From contig OZ007574.1 in the NCBI GenBank assembly GCA_963931925.1, positions 37,914,938 through 37,978,937 of the forward strand: a stretch of 64,000 nucleotides of DNA. Reading direction: 5' to 3'. The notes beneath the pieces are model-generated. The model ran no database searches and was not told the origin of the DNA. It worked only from the letters and a program-made list of their open reading frames with translations. The DNA comes from Onchidella celtica (lineage: Eukaryota > Mollusca > Gastropoda > Systellommatophora > Onchidiidae). The translations under genes were made by a program, and so were the position numbers. Shown in pieces: positions 24,301-34,431 of this stretch (the first letter of the stretch is position 1; each line of letters begins with the position of its first letter).

Positions 24301-24770
24301 GATGGATGGTGAAATCTCTTTACTGTTTAAAGAATTTGATACAGAGGTGAATGTAACTGACTATTATAACAAGAATTACATGAGAATATGCTGGAAATGA
24401 GAAAAACAAAAGATTTTGTTAATTATTAAATATGTTTATCAATACAGGTAGTCGCTAATTGTTTTATAATAAAAATGAGGACATCAGTTTTGTTATACAG
24501 TAAGTTAGATTTTACAGTCTGCTTCAGGACTTTTAAGTGATCTATTATTTTTCATAATCTCAAAAGCAGGTAAAATTAGGATTGTAACAGCAATTTGATC
24601 AATATTTTTGTTTTTTTCTCATTTCTTTTGCTTTATTGATGTGAAAACTACTAAAGTATACAGCATTTTTATTACCATAAGTATTGTTCTTCCTCTCCCC
24701 CACAGATAAATTTTCAGTTACCACGCAGAAACTATTCTTTGCTGTTCATGAGGAGCTCAAAGAAGAATGA
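16923..24770 (+). CDS. SLC7A8-like: L-type amino acid transporter (SLC7 LAT1/LAT2-like), C-terminal two thirds, 9 exons
   Basis: This is a spliced gene for a 12-TM antiporter of the APC superfamily. Family members exchange large neutral amino acids at the plasma membrane as heterodimers with an SLC3 heavy chain. The joined exons are 16923-17048, 18107-18206, 19631-19675, 20453-20576, 21060-21163, 21436-21532, 22299-22448, 23679-23856 and 24706-24770. Every boundary is AG/GT, phases agree throughout, and they give 328 residues plus a stop. Diagnostic motifs are [15 protein letters not shown] (unwound TM6), [22 protein letters not shown], the RPIK loop and GIPVYMLGV (TM12). The [10 protein letters not shown] form is typical of LAT1/LAT2/Asc-1 rather than y+LAT. 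TM1-TM3 and the heavy-chain cysteine region were not found upstream, so the 5' exons probably lie before the window or are unrecognised. No frame break is seen. The exact paralogue (SLC7A5, A8 or A10 type) is not resolved. Confidence 0.93.
17106..17778. mobile_element. hAT-like element in transporter intron
   Basis: The left end cactgtggttctcagtat and the right end aaggctgcgaaccactg are imperfect inverted copies of the CAGTGGTTC-type terminus common in hAT elements. Internal inverted segments at 17283-17317 and 17498-17531 (gtatagagcaaaattgttgt and its complement) strengthen the case. No target duplication is clear. The intron (17049-18106) is otherwise empty. Confidence 0.55.
18107..18206 (+). 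CDS. SLC7A8-like: LAT exon b: extracellular loop and TM6a
   Basis: The acceptor is attactgcag and the donor is gtgagt. The exon encodes the acidic extracellular loop ([11 protein letters not shown]), then [15 protein letters not shown], the first half of TM6. The SGW segment is the unwound part of TM6 that helps form the substrate site in this fold. The tryptophan codon is split across the next intron. Confidence 0.92.
18298..18625 (-). pseudogene. LINE 3' end (CR1/L2-type) in transporter intron
   Basis: On the minus strand, a short coding relic ([16 protein letters not shown]) is followed by a CT/CA microsatellite, then the 3' tail phrase gcgctatataaatgaactgt and an ATT repeat (18301-18331). 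This layout is typical of 5'-truncated LINE copies. The rest of the intron (18207-19630) has a C tract at 19085-19102 and nothing else recognised. Confidence 0.6.
19631..19675 (+). CDS. SLC7A8-like: LAT exon c: TM6b (45-bp micro-exon)
   Basis: This short exon completes the split W codon and encodes [15 protein letters not shown], nearly invariant in L-type transporters. The acceptor is tgtgtttcag and the donor gtgaga. It was placed by motif and phase, because it is too short to show up as an isolated open frame. Confidence 0.92.
19919..20213 (+). repeat. tRNA-derived SINE in transporter intron
   Basis: The tRNA-like head has tggtctagaggc and the B-box ggttcaaaacc (19975-19985). The body contains gtacgttaaagatacc and gcccgggcaaaatc, as in the minus-strand SINE at 15313-15797. 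It ends in an A-rich tail at 20215-20224. Confidence 0.8.
20228..20332 (+). repeat. SINE-tail-like repeat, also at 42405-42485
   Basis: The phrase ccagttgtaactgggc, then aaggcaaa and a ttcc phrase, then attaaag recurs at 42429-42480 with small changes. It lies directly after the preceding SINE and may be part of a composite. Confidence 0.5.
20453..20576 (+). CDS. SLC7A8-like: LAT exon d: TM7 and extracellular loop 4
   Basis: The exon encodes [20 protein letters not shown] and on through TM7 (NVAYFAVMS), then the loop [12 protein letters not shown]. The acceptor is aaaatcag and the donor gtaagt, and the exon ends in phase 0. The MSP.E.LAS.AVAV pattern is characteristic of the LAT2/Asc-1 side of the family. 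Confidence 0.93.
20577..21059 (+). other. Transporter intron, nothing else seen
   Basis: Between exons d and e there is AT-rich sequence without transposon ends or alternative exons that I could recognise. Confidence 0.5.
21060..21163 (+). CDS. SLC7A8-like: LAT exon e: TM8
   Basis: The exon starts in phase 0 after tattttcag and encodes [20 protein letters not shown], then [15 protein letters not shown] across the donor gtaaat. The helix continues into the next exon, and the split arginine codon is completed there. Confidence 0.92.
21436..21532 (+). CDS. SLC7A8-like: LAT exon f: TM8-TM9 loop
   Basis: The exon encodes [18 protein letters not shown], then [14 protein letters not shown], with acceptor gccttcag and donor gtaagc. 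The RLFF.GAR.GHLP block is the cytoplasmic signature of the SLC7 light-chain family. Confidence 0.93.
21533..22298 (+). other. Transporter intron, nothing else seen
   Basis: Between exons f and g. The long minus-strand open frame at 21589-21996 has no family features and lies wholly within the intron. Confidence 0.5.
22299..22448 (+). CDS. SLC7A8-like: LAT exon g: TM9 and TM10
   Basis: This phase-0 exon of 50 codons lies between tttcacag and gtaagt. It encodes [20 protein letters not shown], then the TM10 stretch and [12 protein letters not shown], the cytoplasmic loop preceding TM11. Confidence 0.93.
22670..23025. mobile_element. TTAA-type miniature element in transporter intron, family B
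   Basis: The left end CCTTTTCACA follows TTAA (22666-22669). The right end is its exact complement, followed by TGAA, one base off TTAA. The interior contains gcccgcgagatgtggccacc. It sits between exons g and h. Confidence 0.5.
23195..23355. repeat. Dispersed repeat shared with 53005-53165
   Basis: Both copies run gaagatg..ctt, then aggctccaaat or aggcttcaaat followed by ggtgggga, then gtgtcgctgactgct-like text, then ccc(t/c)gatgtcatc. The 53-kb copy abuts the THAP-type repeat. The 23-kb copy does not. Confidence 0.55.
23679..23856 (+). CDS. SLC7A8-like: LAT exon h: TM11 and TM12
   Basis: The acceptor is tatgtttcag and the donor gtgagt. The exon encodes [20 protein letters not shown] (TM11), the loop [13 protein letters not shown]12 ending in [15 protein letters not shown], and the start of the C-terminal tail. 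The reading frame also stays open into the intron, which reaches a stop only after about 50 bases. Confidence 0.92.
23857..24705 (+). other. Last transporter intron, nothing else seen
   Basis: AT-rich intron between exons h and i. The open frame at 24076-24291 has no exon-like features. Confidence 0.5.
24706..24770 (+). CDS. SLC7A8-like: LAT exon i: cytoplasmic tail and stop codon
   Basis: The acceptor ctctcccccacag is strong. The exon completes a split asparagine codon and encodes [20 protein letters not shown], followed by TGA at 24768-24770. The short tail with a QK.F..V.EE pattern fits LAT1-type C-termini. Translation continues in another frame beyond the stop without family similarity. 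Confidence 0.9.
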
Positions 24771-27700
24771 AGAGTGTGTCTCTTGGTCTCAGATTGATGG
24801 ATTTCCAAACTGCTGTATCGGTGGCTGCCACTACTGGAGCTCAGTACTGTGAACATCTTTTATGTTACAAGATACAGACAGATGCCTTGAGGATGACAGA
24901 GAATGTTGATGAATTTGTGAAAAAAGAGAAAAAAGAGAGAGAGCACTGACCACATACTAAGATACCTTTGTATTCTCTTTTCTGTCAGCCATCCAGAACC
25001 CTGGCGCAATTTTGGTTGGATTTTAATTTGGTGCTAAAGCTGACTGTTCGTTCCACATTTTAGTCTCTTAGTAAAAGGTAAAGCCACAAGTAAATGACTG
25101 TGTAAAAATAGTTATATTTCTGTTTTGAAAAAATTAATTTATTTCCTAATATACAAGGTAATCAAAATTCCATGCCACAATATTAGAAAAATTATTATAA
25201 TTCCCCACTTGTAGATCACGGCACAAATTAAGCACTGCGAATAGATGAAGCACGTATAGAATTTATACATTTGATGCACATATCAAGGGCACCGACAGCA
25301 AATTGTTAAACCATTAATAGGGCTTATGTGTAGCGTATTCCCATATGCATAAGAAAGTGCCTTACTAATATGCCTAGATTTTTTTCCTTCTTTTTAATGT
25401 TTTTAAAAAAAAATTAATTTTTGCAATGAGCAATATGCATGTGTATATTATATGTCATCAGGGCAAGGTCGGGTCATGTTCTCATATTCATATTATCCGC
25501 ATAACATTTTCAGCATAGTAATATGAGTATGTTGATGTCAGCTTGTTGGTTTTATAAACGTATGCTTTTTACAGCCGAAACAGTGAGAATAGCAAAACCA
25601 TGTTAAATTTCACTGTAGAGAGATTAAAGTTACAGTTATATTATAAGTTAACAGTGAAGAATGGTAGTTGAATTGATTTTTTTATGCAGTATTCAGAGCA
25701 CGATATTGTTTTGAAGTGGTAATTAGTTCAGTTTTAACCCCCTGGGTCTCACTGGTCCTATCTCACTCATTTTTTGTACGATTGTATGGTGCATTTGCTT
25801 ACAATAAGAATCCGTACATTAGAATGGCATTGAATCTTTTACGTAATACTCATAGTTAAGCTGAAACTGGAATCTTGCAAGATTCAGTGATATTCCTTAG
25901 TAGATTGTCGTAGCAAGGATGTTTGCCAAGCTTAATTAGTACTTATACTTATTCAACAAATAGCTGAAATATTTATTTCAGGTACGTGAAATAACCGCAG
26001 AGTTAAGATACTTAGGAATCAGTCTGCTGAGGGTAAGATATTAGTACACCTATACGACTGATCTGAAAAGATAGGTCAACATTTGATTGAAACTTAAAAT
26101 GAAAGAAGTGTTCAGTTGATAACAGTGAACGATTTCTGACATTCCCTTGTGTTTTCTGTTCATTTACTCTTACATTCAGTTCCATTTTAAAGTTTAAACT
26201 TCTAATGACCACGACACTGTGTGTACACATATTTTGAAACTGACCAATTATATCTACCCCTTAAATGACAAACATTGCTGATTTCCTCCTTATTTCCTCC
26301 AGTGAAGATGTAAAGAGTGACAGAGAGATGAGTACAGCTGACATGCAACGGTTCTCTTTTGAACAAAATGTTTTTTTTATTTCTCCTTTAATTATGCTAG
26401 ATACACCAAATGTGCCATGAATGCTACCTATCATAGCATGATTGATGTACAAATTTAGGTAATTCGATATCATTTTAATATTCCTGCTGGACAGATCAAA
26501 TTTATGAGTCAGAGCCGTGAAGGTTAAGGCTTTCAAAAGCCATAGGGTACGAATTATACTGTGTGTTTTACATAATGTAATTTGTTACCATAGGAATGAA
26601 TGGATCCTGTATTCCACCAAACATTCACTGTTATATTGTTAATTTATAATAGTTAGTAATCATGGCAGGGCAGAAGGTTGGGGTGTTTTCTTTCAATTTT
26701 TGTAATACAGCTGTACTCAAAATCTTTGTAATTTTTGTCTAAGACACTTAATTTCATTTGTTATGAAATTTATTTCAAAGTATCACTTTACAGGAATCTG
26801 ACATAATTATATCCTGTGTTGTTTTGTCATATCTTGGAGTGAACCAAGCACCACAAAAACACCACAGATAAGTTCTTTGTATTTTTAAGATTGAAAATAT
26901 AATATTGTCTTAAAACTTTCAAATACTGCCATATTTTCCTCACAGCCACAAAAACTACGGGAATTATTTTACCTTTGTTATGAAGTCATTTGCTATGATA
27001 AACATCTGGCATTATTTTCCTATTACTTATATAGGCACTGCACAGTTCGTCCTGGGATCCATACAAGTTATTCATCACAAGTTTGTTCTCATTAACAAGT
27101 AACCAGAAAAACAACAACTTTTGTCATTTGGAGATTATTTTAACAGTTTTGACTGTGTAATAATGTAACAACAATTTTATTTTCTACTGCCTTTTATTCA
27201 ATTTGCAATATCTAACAAAAATAGGTAAAAACCATTCCAGCAGTGTAATGAAATGTTTGATCAATTAAATAATTAGTAAGCTAAGGACTTGTAATTTATG
27301 CATATGGTAAAATTATAAATGTAAAGATTGATTTGCAACTAATCTACCTGCATGATTTATTTAATATTAGCATTTTTTTTGGTACAAGATCTTCATCTTA
27401 GTATCATAATATTTACTGAATTGAGTACTCATTTTATTAAACATTTTGGTATAATTATTTGTACAAGAGCACTGTATTTATACACTAAAATGCTCCGTTA
27501 CAGATAAACATTTAGCTCCTTTCTAAGAATGGTAATTTTCTCCTGTGAAGAAATTTATTATGCCATTCCTAGGCCAGTGCATGAATAGATTGTTTGTCTC
27601 AGCTTAGAAACCAAGAATAGCTCACACATTGCCTGTTTCATGGTGCATGAAAGGGGGGGAAAAGAGGGGATATGGCTGATCCTCATGCACCTAGGATTTT

Positions 27701-30390
27701 CTTATGGCTTGTTCAATATCATCAGTTTTGAGACAATGTCAGGTGATCAATAATATATAACCGCTGCACAAGGTGAGAAAATTGAGCAAATTGCGTGGCT
27801 GGGGCTCGGCTCAAAATACAGTTTTCAGTTTTTGCCAATCCAAATTATTATGTCTCTTATTGTGTTCTGTGAACAGATTGATAAGTATTTATCCCAGCCT
27901 TTTCTCAACTTGGGCAGCTATGATATATTACTGATTTTGTGGCATCGCCTGACATTTGTACTGAATTGTGAATTGTTATTGTGTTTCTTATGGAATGCAA
28001 ATTGTATTATATGATATTAAAGGCTGCTGCTATTATTGCCACCTGGAAATGCATGCCATATATCCAAATTGCAAACGTAACAGGAAAACCTCTGCTCTGA
28101 TTTATTTCATTGTGCTTGTGCTGAATGACATTTAAAGCACTTCCATAGAAGCACCAGCACTTTTGTAGTCACATGCATAAGAGTTTCTCACATGTTCTGT
28201 CCTAGTTTTTAGAAAAATCTTGAAAACAACCTAACCCGGAACTTACAGCATTTCCCGGTGGCGATTTCTTGTGGGAGGGAATGACTGAACGGGTAAAATT
28301 CTAGAACTGAGGGACTGACTAACTGCATTATATGCAGGAGTGGGTTGTAGTTCATATGTCCTGTTCTGTTTTTCAATAGCAAAGTGTGCCTATGAGTCAT
28401 GACTGTTGTTGAGATTGAGTGGGCTAAATATGTGGATTTCCAGAACTCACTTTCAGTTTTGTGCCTGTGCTCGTACATTCCTTTAATGATCTGTCCTTTT
28501 AGTTTTACCTCACAATTTGCAATACTTGTCATGATTTTGTTGTATTGTCTGTATGGTAGGGTTTGTCATGGCCTTAACATTGTCTACTGTGAACTTTTGT
28601 TTATTTTCCTGCCACTGTGACTTCACAATGTTTTCTTATGTTGACTGTGGATTGCTCTAATACCTGCCTGTTTGGTACATATATCTGTACAGTAATAGTG
28701 ACTGTTTGGGCTATGTGGCCAGTACTTTTTTTTTTTTTTTTTGTGCAATGAGAATTTGAAGAAAAATTGTAAGATTAGGTCAGAATTATGTTCGGCTGCT
28801 TGGTCTCCTTCTTGTTAGCAAAATCACCTCAGTGTTTTCAGAAATTGGCCATTTGTAAGTGCCACACACACAAAAACCTGTTGTGAGTATTTTGGCCGTG
28901 TGGCCCAAGTTGTCACTGCCAAACATTAATGTTAGTATTGTGGATAATGATTGTCTTGACATTTGTTGTAGTGAGAATTGTAATATTTGCCATGACTGTC
29001 ACTGACGGCACTAAAATTTGTCATCCACAATGATTACCCTAGTGTGGTCACTTTTGAATGAGACTTAAAACAGAACCAGGCTTACCTTGTTTAGTCCACA
29101 GTGCCAACACTCAGGTTTTCCATTTCTGTGCCTGTCAAAAAAAGCCAATTTACAAATCTCTAGGTAGAAGTATTTTCTTCCGTCTTCATCACTTATTGTT
29201 ATTACAATCATACATGATTATACATTATGTACAAATTTACAACAGTGCTTTACTATGACTGTACCCATGCCTTCTTGTGGCTCTGTAGTGAAAGAACTTA
29301 TTCGCCCTAGTTTTGTCTTCCTGCTCGGTGGACATTTCAGTTTTATGTAATACACAATGTTGCGGCTGAGGTGTGCATTTGTAGAAGGCTTCAACATAAT
29401 GAATATACAGTACATCAACATGGTAGGTGTTTTTTTTTTTAAGAGCTCAGATTGAAATGCGATTTTGAATGTATTCATTCAGTGCTTGACTCAGTGATCA
29501 CTAAATAAAGAAATAACAGGTGCCTAATTAAGCGAACAAGAGATGAACAAATTCAATTTTTATAAATATAGAGATGCCTATAGAGGTGTGGTTTGTACAT
29601 AGATACTCGAAGGAATTAAGAGTGAAGACCAAGGTAAATAAATAGATCAATAAATAGATAAATGAGTAAGAGAAAACATACATAACCAAGTTTTGGTCTC
29701 AAATTTCAATTTGTATATCACAGTGATAGTTCTTGTTTCTTTACTGCAAATGGAATTTTGTGATGCTTGCTACTAAACATCAAATCAGAATTGTTGTTAC
29801 AGGGGATAGGATTTTTGTTCTTTCTGGCCTTTCAACCAGTGATTTATAATGCTTGAACACATTTACTCACATGAGATTTTACAGTTGTTACGCAGACCAG
29901 TTTTTGCCTCATTACAACTGCTCGATACTTCTCACGAGATATGGAGAAAGTGGGTTTACTATCTTACTTTGTTATGTCGGATGTATGACACCCTTTTTCC
30001 AATTTTAGCGCCAATTATTTTTGGCTATTTTACATGCCAGCACAGACCTCCTAGTACCAAAAACAGAAATGACTATAACAAAATAGACTGAATCTCAGCA
30101 AGTTCATTTTAACTGCCATAAGTAAAATTCCTCTCAGAAGCTATCAGCTTTCTCCTGTTTCTGCGTGAAGCATTTCGTTTCTTTCTTTGCCTAAGTTTGG
30201 CTATTGAGATTAGCCTTGTTTTTTTTTGTTTTTTTTTGTGGTTTTTTTAAAAATGTCCTTTTGGTCTGTTCAGAAAGATCTGAGAGGAATATAGAATCTT
30301 TTCTTGGCATTTATTCATGTTTGTAATAAATTGTTGTTACTGCAGGTTAAACTGTTTTGATGTAGAAGTATCGTTGTTAAAGTAAAGCCT
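24771..30390 (+). other. Probable long 3' UTR and downstream AT-rich DNA, no gene
   Basis: About 5.6 kb follow the transporter stop with no open frame resembling a protein and few recognisable transposon ends. Candidate poly(A) hexamers are ATTAAA at 28016-28021 and AATAAA at 29504-29509 and 30325-30330. Where the transcript ends cannot be told from sequence alone. A segment at 28792-28879 recurs at 31107-31200. Confidence 0.4.
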
Positions 30391-30394
30391 TTAA

Positions 30395-30694
30395 CCCATT
30401 ACCACTCAGTTTAAAATTCACCTAGCCTGATTCATGTACTCACGAGATGGGAGATAATTCCGTCGTAAAATCACTGTGAAATAGCCACTGAAGATTACTG
30501 CATGCAATTTGCACAGGGCGCCGCCATTTTGTCTGCTCTATCACGTGATCTCACTGAAATCTCGCTAGGCATGTTATTTCCGGCTCTATGAGGTTGCTAC
30601 CGAAGCCACCACAAACAGCTGAAAATCGGCTTTTGTGAGGAAATGAACTGGTGTAAATTATCGGCGTATTTCGGCTGCTGTGAGTGGTATTGAG
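30395..30694. mobile_element. TTAA-flanked (piggyBac-like) miniature element, family C (300 bp)
   Basis: The left end CCCATTACCACTCAG and the right end gtgagtggtattgag are imperfect inverted repeats with intact TTAA at 30391-30394 and 30695-30698. The interior carries GCCGCCATTTTGT (30520-30532), 7 bases, then atcacgtgat (30540-30549). This motif pair is also found in the THAP-type repeats. Confidence 0.85.
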
Positions 30695-30698
30695 TTAA

Positions 30699-32849
30699 AC
30701 TTTAGTTATTTTTAAATTTCAGCAGAATACAATTACATAGATATAGTTCTGTGGCCTGATGTAGGTTGAAGATCCTTATTTAAAACACAGTCACAGATAT
30801 GGGCTTTTGCACATGTGTCACCTGAAGAAAAATTTCAGTGCCCTGATGTTGGTACTGGTATATCAAGCTCAATTGTAGGTGTTCTAGTTCATGTATATGT
30901 GCAAAAACCATACACAACCTCTGTCTGATATTTCAATAGGCACCATGTCAACAGTTTTACATATTATATTTTCAAAACTGTAAATTTATATATTGTGTAT
31001 AACATTGTAACGTTACTTTTATTATACATGTACTTTAAATATATATATACTTTTATTGTGCATAATAAGGCTCATCATTTTAACTTCTTTTCCTTTGTAT
31101 TTAGTGTTGGCTGCTTGGTCTCCTTCTTGTTAGCAAAATCACCTCAGTAATGTTTTCAGAAATTGGCCATTTGTAAGTCACACACTTTACACACAAAACC
31201 TCATTGTCACCATGAAAAGATGAATATTTTAAGCTATTTCTTTTGCATTTGTCAATTCTATATTATTTACTGATGATATTGTATATCCAAGCAATCAGTA
31301 TGTATCAGAATGCAAATGCATATGTTGACATGCAACATTGTCATGCGTAGGTTAATTTTGCATAATATATTGGGATTTTTCTTTAACCCTTGTGTTGTTT
31401 CTGCATTATTCCTCATGCGAGGCTTTTTTTTTTTTTTTTTTAGCTGTAAATGACTTGTTCTTTTTGCTGTGTTTGACTTGTTCTTTTTGCTGTGTTTGAC
31501 TTGTTCTTTTTGCTGTGTTTGACTTGGAAAAAGAGAGTCCTCTGTGACTTGAGGAGGGATTAGATTTCTGTGTGACAAAACTTACACCCCTACCCCGAAC
31601 AGTTGAGCACATCTTAATTTTAGTATTGTTTGCAGTGTTTTATTGCTGTAGACATCATAAAACTACACGTGTAATGTTGCAATGTCATGGCTTATAGTTA
31701 TGTGGAGAAACACTTCTAATCTGACCACTGTGATACACACAGTCCTTGTTAACTCTTATCTCATTTTAACTTTTTAAGGTGAAAACTTCCAATTTTATAC
31801 ACTGCTGATTGAATGCAGCTGTTGGTTTGATCTTATTTTACATGGAAACGGACAGTTTACATTTATTTGCACTGTTCGTGAGTGCCTTGCTTTGACAGCA
31901 AGTTAGAATTTTAATATTTGACAGAAACAGATAAGTGCCATTCCTTGCAAACCACAGTCCATTGCTTTGTATTTTTATCATTTTGTTTATTCAATGCTTC
32001 ATCATACAGTCTCATGTATACTACATCATTCTGTTTATACAATGCCTGAAATTCATGTACTTTGTTTATATAATATATATATGTAATCTTTATATTATCA
32101 GTGGTGAAAGGATGAATATTTTATGTTATTTCTTTTGTATTTGTCAGTTCTATATTATTTACTGATATTGTTGTAACTCGAGCAGTCAATATGCATGAGA
32201 ATGCAGATGTGTATATTGATATGTTTCATTTTAGGCACCAATTTTGAATAACTAAACAGTGGTTAAAACAATTGAAGAAGGGCAAATTCTGAGACATAAG
32301 GTGAAACCAGCCCATTGTCATTTTTTTTTCTCTTCCCCAAAAGACTTTACCAGAGGAGGGGGGTGGCATACTTTTGCCTTAACCTTACACCCAATCTTGT
32401 CTGTAACCCCTACCCTTTACCCTTTCACCCAGAAGACAGGAAGAAAATATTGAGAAGGTCTGTGAAGGATCGTAATAGTTCAAAGTGGTTGTTGGAATGT
32501 ACGAAATTGTTTTGGAAAAACATGCTTGGAGATATGGAAAAATGCTGCAATACAACTGCAAGATTGTCATACTACAGTACTTTTACTTAGTTCTCACAAT
32601 GGGAGGGGGGAAATGTGTCAGTGGAGTGCAATATTTGTGGCCTGAAGTGAAACAAATCAATACAGTTTGTGAACATGACACAAAAGCCATTGAGAGCTTT
32701 CCATACAACATTTTCAGAAGTGCCATACTACAAATACAGGAGTGGCTCTATGATGCAATATTATCGGCTCATTATTCATCACAGCATAAAAATGCCCATT
32801 CACTACATAACTATATATGCAACTGTGGCCGAGATATTGCAGAACCATC
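30699..32849. other. No gene seen; local duplications
   Basis: The segment at 31107-31200 repeats 28792-28879. Positions 31204-31350 and 32101-32247 are diverged copies of each other (gatgaatatttta, then tctatattatttactgat). Three 24-bp units with cttgttctttttgctgtg lie at 31452-31525. Open frames at 32259-32869 are unassigned. Confidence 0.45.
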
Positions 32850-32853
32850 TTAA

Positions 32854-33570
32854 GGGGAGGAGCGGCTAAAAATTCTATTTTCCCTAGTTGTTAATAAATT
32901 TCCATAAAATTTGTGGTAATGAATTAGAATGAAAATGTGATTTGAAAAATGTATTCAATTTTCTTTTAAACTTTGCGGTTGCTATGGTAACGGCGGCCAT
33001 ATTGAATTTTCATTACATTTTAAAATTAATAATTCTGTGAAAACCATCGGCTGCAATGAGCTCAAATTCTGCATACAAGTTAAGAATAGGTATGCAAAGA
33101 GAGTTACAACGCCATATTTCCAATAAATTTATCCATTTGGTCATATTCCAACGTTGAAGTAGTAGGTTTCATTTTTATCTGACAACACAGTTTTCAAATT
33201 ATTCTGTCTGAAAAAATATCACATAAGACCCAAATCGGCCGTTGTAACATCAAAGTATATACATTCAATGACACGTGTGCAAATTTTGAGGGCAATCTGT
33301 TCGCTAGTTATGGAGAAATTAAGAACTGAAATTGTGAAAATGCGTTAAAACCAAAGGGCCCTAAGGGCTTTCTAATTGCTCTAGCTCGTAAAAAATATCA
33401 CAAATAACCCAAATTGGCCATTGTAATATCAAAGAACATACATCCAAGTACATATGTGCAAAATTTGGGGGCAATCTGTCTGCTAGTTATGGAGAAATTG
33501 AGAATTGAAATTGTTTCCCAATTTTGTCTAGATCTAGTCCAGTGGTCAATATTTTGAGCCGCTCCTCCCC
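32854..33570. mobile_element. TTAA-flanked miniature element, family D (717 bp)
   Basis: The ends GGGGAGGAGCGGCT and AGCCGCTCCTCCCC are perfect inverted repeats, extended by aaaat after one mismatch. Both sides carry TTAA (32850-32853, 33571-33574). The TSD fits piggyBac or Kolobok-type elements. The interior has a diverged direct duplication of about 130 bp (33208-33348 and 33393-33523). There is no coding capacity. Confidence 0.9.
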
Positions 33571-33759
33571 TTAAGTAAGTCATGAAGCAGCTTGACACAT
33601 TATTTAAATCACGATACTATTTCTTTTTTATGTTTGTTATTAAACAACTGATATCGTTTTTTGCAGCATGCTTGAAAAATTGGGAAAATGTGTATGAGGT
33701 TATTCACCATAACATTTTGCAGCTCATGAAATAACATTGAAAAATGCTGTGTACATTTG

Positions 33760-34160
33760 TGTAGCCGCCTGACAAAATGAGGCACTTTTGCATTTTGGTG
33801 GTATGGAGATACTGATATCACCAAACAGGTTATCCAAAGCCCTTTCATACGGTAAAAAAATGATTGCTGTAACTTAATTAGCCTGAAAAGATGTGGCCCC
33901 TCAAAGACAGGAAGTGACACAATCCTAGTTTTGAGAAAAACACTTTTAAAGTTTCAGCTTAGAAATACAAATTGTTGATGGTGACTCGATTAAAAGTCAA
34001 CGAGCATTGTCATTTGGAAAAAGAATAGTAAAGAGGTTGAACTTTTCCAAAATACTGAAAACTCAAAATTGATAAAGTTGACCCTAAGAAGTATGATACC
34101 TTAACGATTTTCTCGAATCGGGTGGTGCCGAGATGCGCCTAGTTTTGTCAGGCGGCTACA
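33760..34160. mobile_element. TIR miniature element (401 bp)
   Basis: The ends TGTAGCCGCCTGACAAAA (33760) and ttttgtcaggcggctaca (34160) are perfect inverted repeats. Flanks are catttg and catttc, a probable 5-6 bp duplication. The transposon superfamily was not assigned. Confidence 0.88.
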
Positions 34161-34431
34161 CATTTCATAATTTCTAGTTTTTGTATCATGTTATTCGCTT
34201 ACAAACAAGGACAAAGTCCTTCTTTGTCTCTAAAAGCGAATATGGTAGTTAGACTCAAAAACATCAGAAGAATGTTCAGGCCCAGAATGCAGGTGTGGTC
34301 TGGCCCTCATAAAGGAAGCTAAGAACCGAAACATTTTTCATTATTTGATGAGGGCTGGTGTTAAGGGACCTTGTATTTTACACAGTACACTGTAGGTGAC
34401 CAGTGAACACACCACAGTATTTTCTCAGTAG

